This document shows positions 61,738 to 64,000 of a stretch of DNA of 64,000 nt, piece after piece. The notes below the pieces were generated by a model. That model was given only the letters and a program-made list of their open reading frames with translations, was not told the DNA's origin and made no database searches. This stretch comes from Prevotella sp. OH937_COT-195 (GTDB taxonomy: Bacteria > Bacteroidota > Bacteroidia > Bacteroidales > Bacteroidaceae), in the NCBI RefSeq assembly GCF_003932845.1, contig NZ_RQZH01000001.1, positions 62,001 to 126,000 on the forward strand, written 5' to 3'. The number at the start of each line of letters is the position of its first letter. Positions within the stretch are counted from its first letter, which is position 1. A program made the translations under genes and the position numbers.

Positions 61738-64000
61738 ATGGACGAAAATCAGGTATTTGATCAGGACAGGATTATAAAAATCAATATTGAGGAGGAGATG
61801 AAAGCCTCCTATATCGACTATTCTATGTCGGTAATCGTAGCGCGCGCCCTTCCGGACGTGCGTGACGGGTTCAAGCCGGTACACCGGCGCATACTGTACG
61901 GAATGAAAGGAATAAACAATGTCAGTTCCCAACCATACAAGAAATGCGCACGCGTGGTAGGCGAGGTTCTCGGAAAGTATCACCCGCACGGTGACAGTTC
62001 GGTGTATGGGGCATTGGTTCGCATGGGACAAGAGTGGAACATGCGATATACGCTCGTTGACGGACAAGGCAATTTCGGTTCGGTAGATGGCGACTCGCCT
62101 GCTGCCATGCGATACACGGAGTGCCGCCTCTCGAAGATGGGCGAACAGATAATGGACGACATTGAGAAAGACACCGTCGATATGGTTAACAACTTCGACG
62201 ACTCGCTCACAGAACCGAGCGTTATGCCGACGAAGGTGCCCAACCTGTTGGTCAACGGCGGCAACGGTATTGCCGTGGGTATGGCGACAAACATGCCTAC
62301 ACACAACCTCGGCGAGGTAATCGACGGTTGCTGCGCATTTATAGACAACCCCGAGATTGATACGGACGGACTGATGAAATATATCCCGGCTCCCGATTTT
62401 CCGACAGGGGCATACATATACGGCTTGCAGGGCGTGAAAGAGGCTTACGAGACCGGCCGCGGGCGGATAATGATGCGTGCAAAGGCAGAGATAGAGAGCG
62501 ATGAGAACCACGACAAGATTGTCATTACAGAGATACCGTACGGTGTAAATAAAGCACAACTGATAGAATATATCGCCGACCTCGTGAAAGAGGGAAGACT
62601 CGAAGGTATTTCCAATGCCAACGATGAAACCGGTCGTCAGGGCATGCGCATAGTTATCGACATAAAGAGAGACGCAAATGCAAATGTCATACTTAACAAA
62701 TTGTTCAAGATGACCGCGTTACAAAGTTCGTTCTCCGTTAACAACATCGCATTGGTACCAAGCCGCAACGACCATTCAAAGTTGTATCCCAAACTGCTCA
62801 CGCTGCGTGAATGTATAGGATACTTTGTCGAACACAGACACGAGGTAACAATACGCCGTACCAAGTTCGATCTCAAAAAGGCTCGCGAACGTGCACATAT
62901 ACTCGAAGGATTGATAATAGCATGCGACAACATTGATGAGGTGGTACACATCATACGCGGCTCCAAGACACCTTCAGACGCTCAGCGCAATCTTGAGAAA
63001 CGTTTCGAACTCGATGAATTGCAGTCGAAAGCCATAGTGGATATGCGATTGTCGCAGTTGACCGGGCTTCGAATGGATCAGTTGCATGCCGAGTATGACG
63101 AACTGATGAAGCAAATTGACTACCTTCAGAGCATACTTGACGACCCGGAACTCTGCAAGAAAGTGATGAAAGACGAACTTCTGGAGATAAAAGAAAAGTA
63201 TGGCGACGAGCGTCGTACGCAGATAGTACCGGACGAACACGAGTTCAATGCAGAGGATTTCTATCCCAATGACCCCGTGGTAATTACCGTGAGCCATCTC
63301 GGATACATCAAACGCACTCCGCTGTCGGATTTCCGAGAGCAGACAAGAGGCGGAATAGGTAGCAAGGGAGCAAAGAGTCGCGATCAGGACTTTACCGAAT
63401 ATATATACCCCGCAACAATGCACCAGACGATGATGTTCTTCACAAAGAAAGGACGTTGCTATTGGCTGAAATGCTATGAAATACCGGAAGGAGACAAGAA
63501 CTCGAAAGGAAGAGCCATTCAGAATATGCTAAACATCGAACCTGACGATCAGGTTACGGCATTCATGCGGTTGCGCAACAAGGGTCTTAACGACGAGGAT
63601 TTCGTAAATTCACATTATGTGGTATTTGCCACAAGGAATGGTCTCGTGAAGAAGACACTGCTTGAGGCTTACTCGCGTCCGCGTGCCAATGGTGTCATTG
63701 CAATAAATATAACGGAAGGCGATGAGGTTGTTGACGTAAGACTTACGAACGGACAGAACGAACTTATCATTGCCAATCGCAACGGAAGGGCAGTTAGATT
63801 CAATGAGAATGCCGTCCGAGTGATGGGACGCGTGGCAACCGGAGTGAGAGGAATGCGCCTTGACGATGGTGACGATGCCGTTGTTGGCATGGTGGTAGTC
63901 AACAAACCGGACGAGGAAACGATAATGGTGGTCAGCGAGAACGGTTACGGCAAGCGTTCGCAAGTGGAGGAGTACCGTGTGACAAATCGTGGAACGAAAG
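61738..64000 (+). CDS. gyrA: DNA gyrase subunit A, 3' end outside window
   Basis: The frame is open from ATG 61738 to the window edge, 754 codons. The breakage-reunion domain shows the GyrA quinolone-resistance region (GKYHPHGDSSVYGALVRMGQ) and the active-site Tyr in AAMRYTECRL. A coiled-coil gate and the start of the C-terminal beta-pinwheel follow. The Ser equivalent to E. coli Ser83 is present, so no classical quinolone-resistance substitution is seen there. FREQTRGGIGSKG is a GyrA-box-like element (Q-x3-RGG-x-G) supporting GyrA over ParC. Confidence 0.95.
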   Translation, partial: MDENQVFDQDRIIKINIEEEMKASYIDYSMSVIVARALPDVRDGFKPVHRRILYGMKGINNVSSQPYKKCARVVGEVLGKYHPHGDSSVYGALVRMGQEWNMRYTLVDGQGNFGSVDGDSPAAMRYTECRLSKMGEQIMDDIEKDTVDMVNNFDDSLTEPSVMPTKVPNLLVNGGNGIAVGMATNMPTHNLGEVIDGCCAFIDNPEIDTDGLMKYIPAPDFPTGAYIYGLQGVKEAYETGRGRIMMRAKAEIESDENHDKIVITEIPYGVNKAQLIEYIADLVKEGRLEGISNANDETGRQGMRIVIDIKRDANANVILNKLFKMTALQSSFSVNNIALVPSRNDHSKLYPKLLTLRECIGYFVEHRHEVTIRRTKFDLKKARERAHILEGLIIACDNIDEVVHIIRGSKTPSDAQRNLEKRFELDELQSKAIVDMRLSQLTGLRMDQLHAEYDELMKQIDYLQSILDDPELCKKVMKDELLEIKEKYGDERRTQIVPDEHEFNAEDFYPNDPVVITVSHLGYIKRTPLSDFREQTRGGIGSKGAKSRDQDFTEYIYPATMHQTMMFFTKKGRCYWLKCYEIPEGDKNSKGRAIQNMLNIEPDDQVTAFMRLRNKGLNDEDFVNSHYVVFATRNGLVKKTLLEAYSRPRANGVIAINITEGDEVVDVRLTNGQNELIIANRNGRAVRFNENAVRVMGRVATGVRGMRLDDGDDAVVGMVVVNKPDEETIMVVSENGYGKRSQVEEYRVTNRGTK

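Noticed and set aside
61738..64000. Topoisomerase IV subunit A (parC) instead of gyrA
   Set aside because: The quinolone-region sequence and the FREQTRGGIGSKG element near the start of the C-terminal domain favour GyrA.

Overview
The window is chromosomal DNA from a member of the Bacteroidales. Most genes are preceded by the Bacteroidetes-type promoter (TTTG or TTG, about 19 bases, then TAnnTTTG). The gene content agrees: a complete Bat aerotolerance operon, a TamL-type lipoprotein, DUF4295 next to L28 and L33, Bacteroidetes-style ECF sigma and anti-sigma genes, GlnRS, and proteins with C-terminal type IX secretion (T9SS) sorting domains. I cannot fix the genus from sequence alone.

Layout. 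1-11.1 kb: a truncated TPR gene and glnS (minus), rarA and a UPF0126 membrane protein (plus), a minus-strand cell-envelope operon (small T9SS-tail protein, L,D-transpeptidase, ECF sigma, anti-sigma, Spy-like protein), then mazG, a lipoprotein gene and rnz (minus). 11.1-14.5 kb: a broken or very short peptide frame and a TonB-receptor-like outer-membrane barrel, between long repeat-bearing spacers. 14.5-18.6 kb: valS and a clostripain-family lipoprotein. 18.8-21.4 kb: an AT-rich islet between tRNA-Pro and tRNA-Arg, with an HpaII-family restriction endonuclease and a doubly disrupted HNH endonuclease gene but no methyltransferase. 21.7-38.6 kb: housekeeping genes (htpG, pepD, a Skp-like lipoprotein, nth, a DUF2461 gene, a TetR regulator, pheT, yebC, lepA, a Crp regulator, tamL, an MBL hydrolase). 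38.7-43 kb: two tandem paralogous secreted proteins with T9SS tails. 43.1-47.9 kb: rpmB-rpmG-DUF4295, ftsY, rimO, an HU gene and an HU-transmembrane-LysM fusion. 48-56.6 kb: moxR-DUF58-(membrane protein)-batA-batB-batC-batDE. 56.6-64 kb: PAP2 phosphatase, queA, nadE, a glucosaminidase/LysM protein and the 5' part of gyrA.

Main observations. (1) A previously unlabelled family of intergenic arrays with an exact 22-base period occurs at six loci, and two of these also share a 79-base core in inverted orientation 10.8 kb apart. (2) The tRNA-bounded restriction islet has lost its HNH gene through an in-frame TAG and a homopolymer frameshift, and has no visible methyltransferase. (3) NadE has Gly where the glutaminase cysteine should be. 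(4) An HU-like DNA-binding domain is fused through a membrane segment to LysM and overlaps a second HU gene. (5) BatD and BatE are one reading frame with a signal-peptide-like junction. All assignments come from reading motifs by eye; no database search was run.
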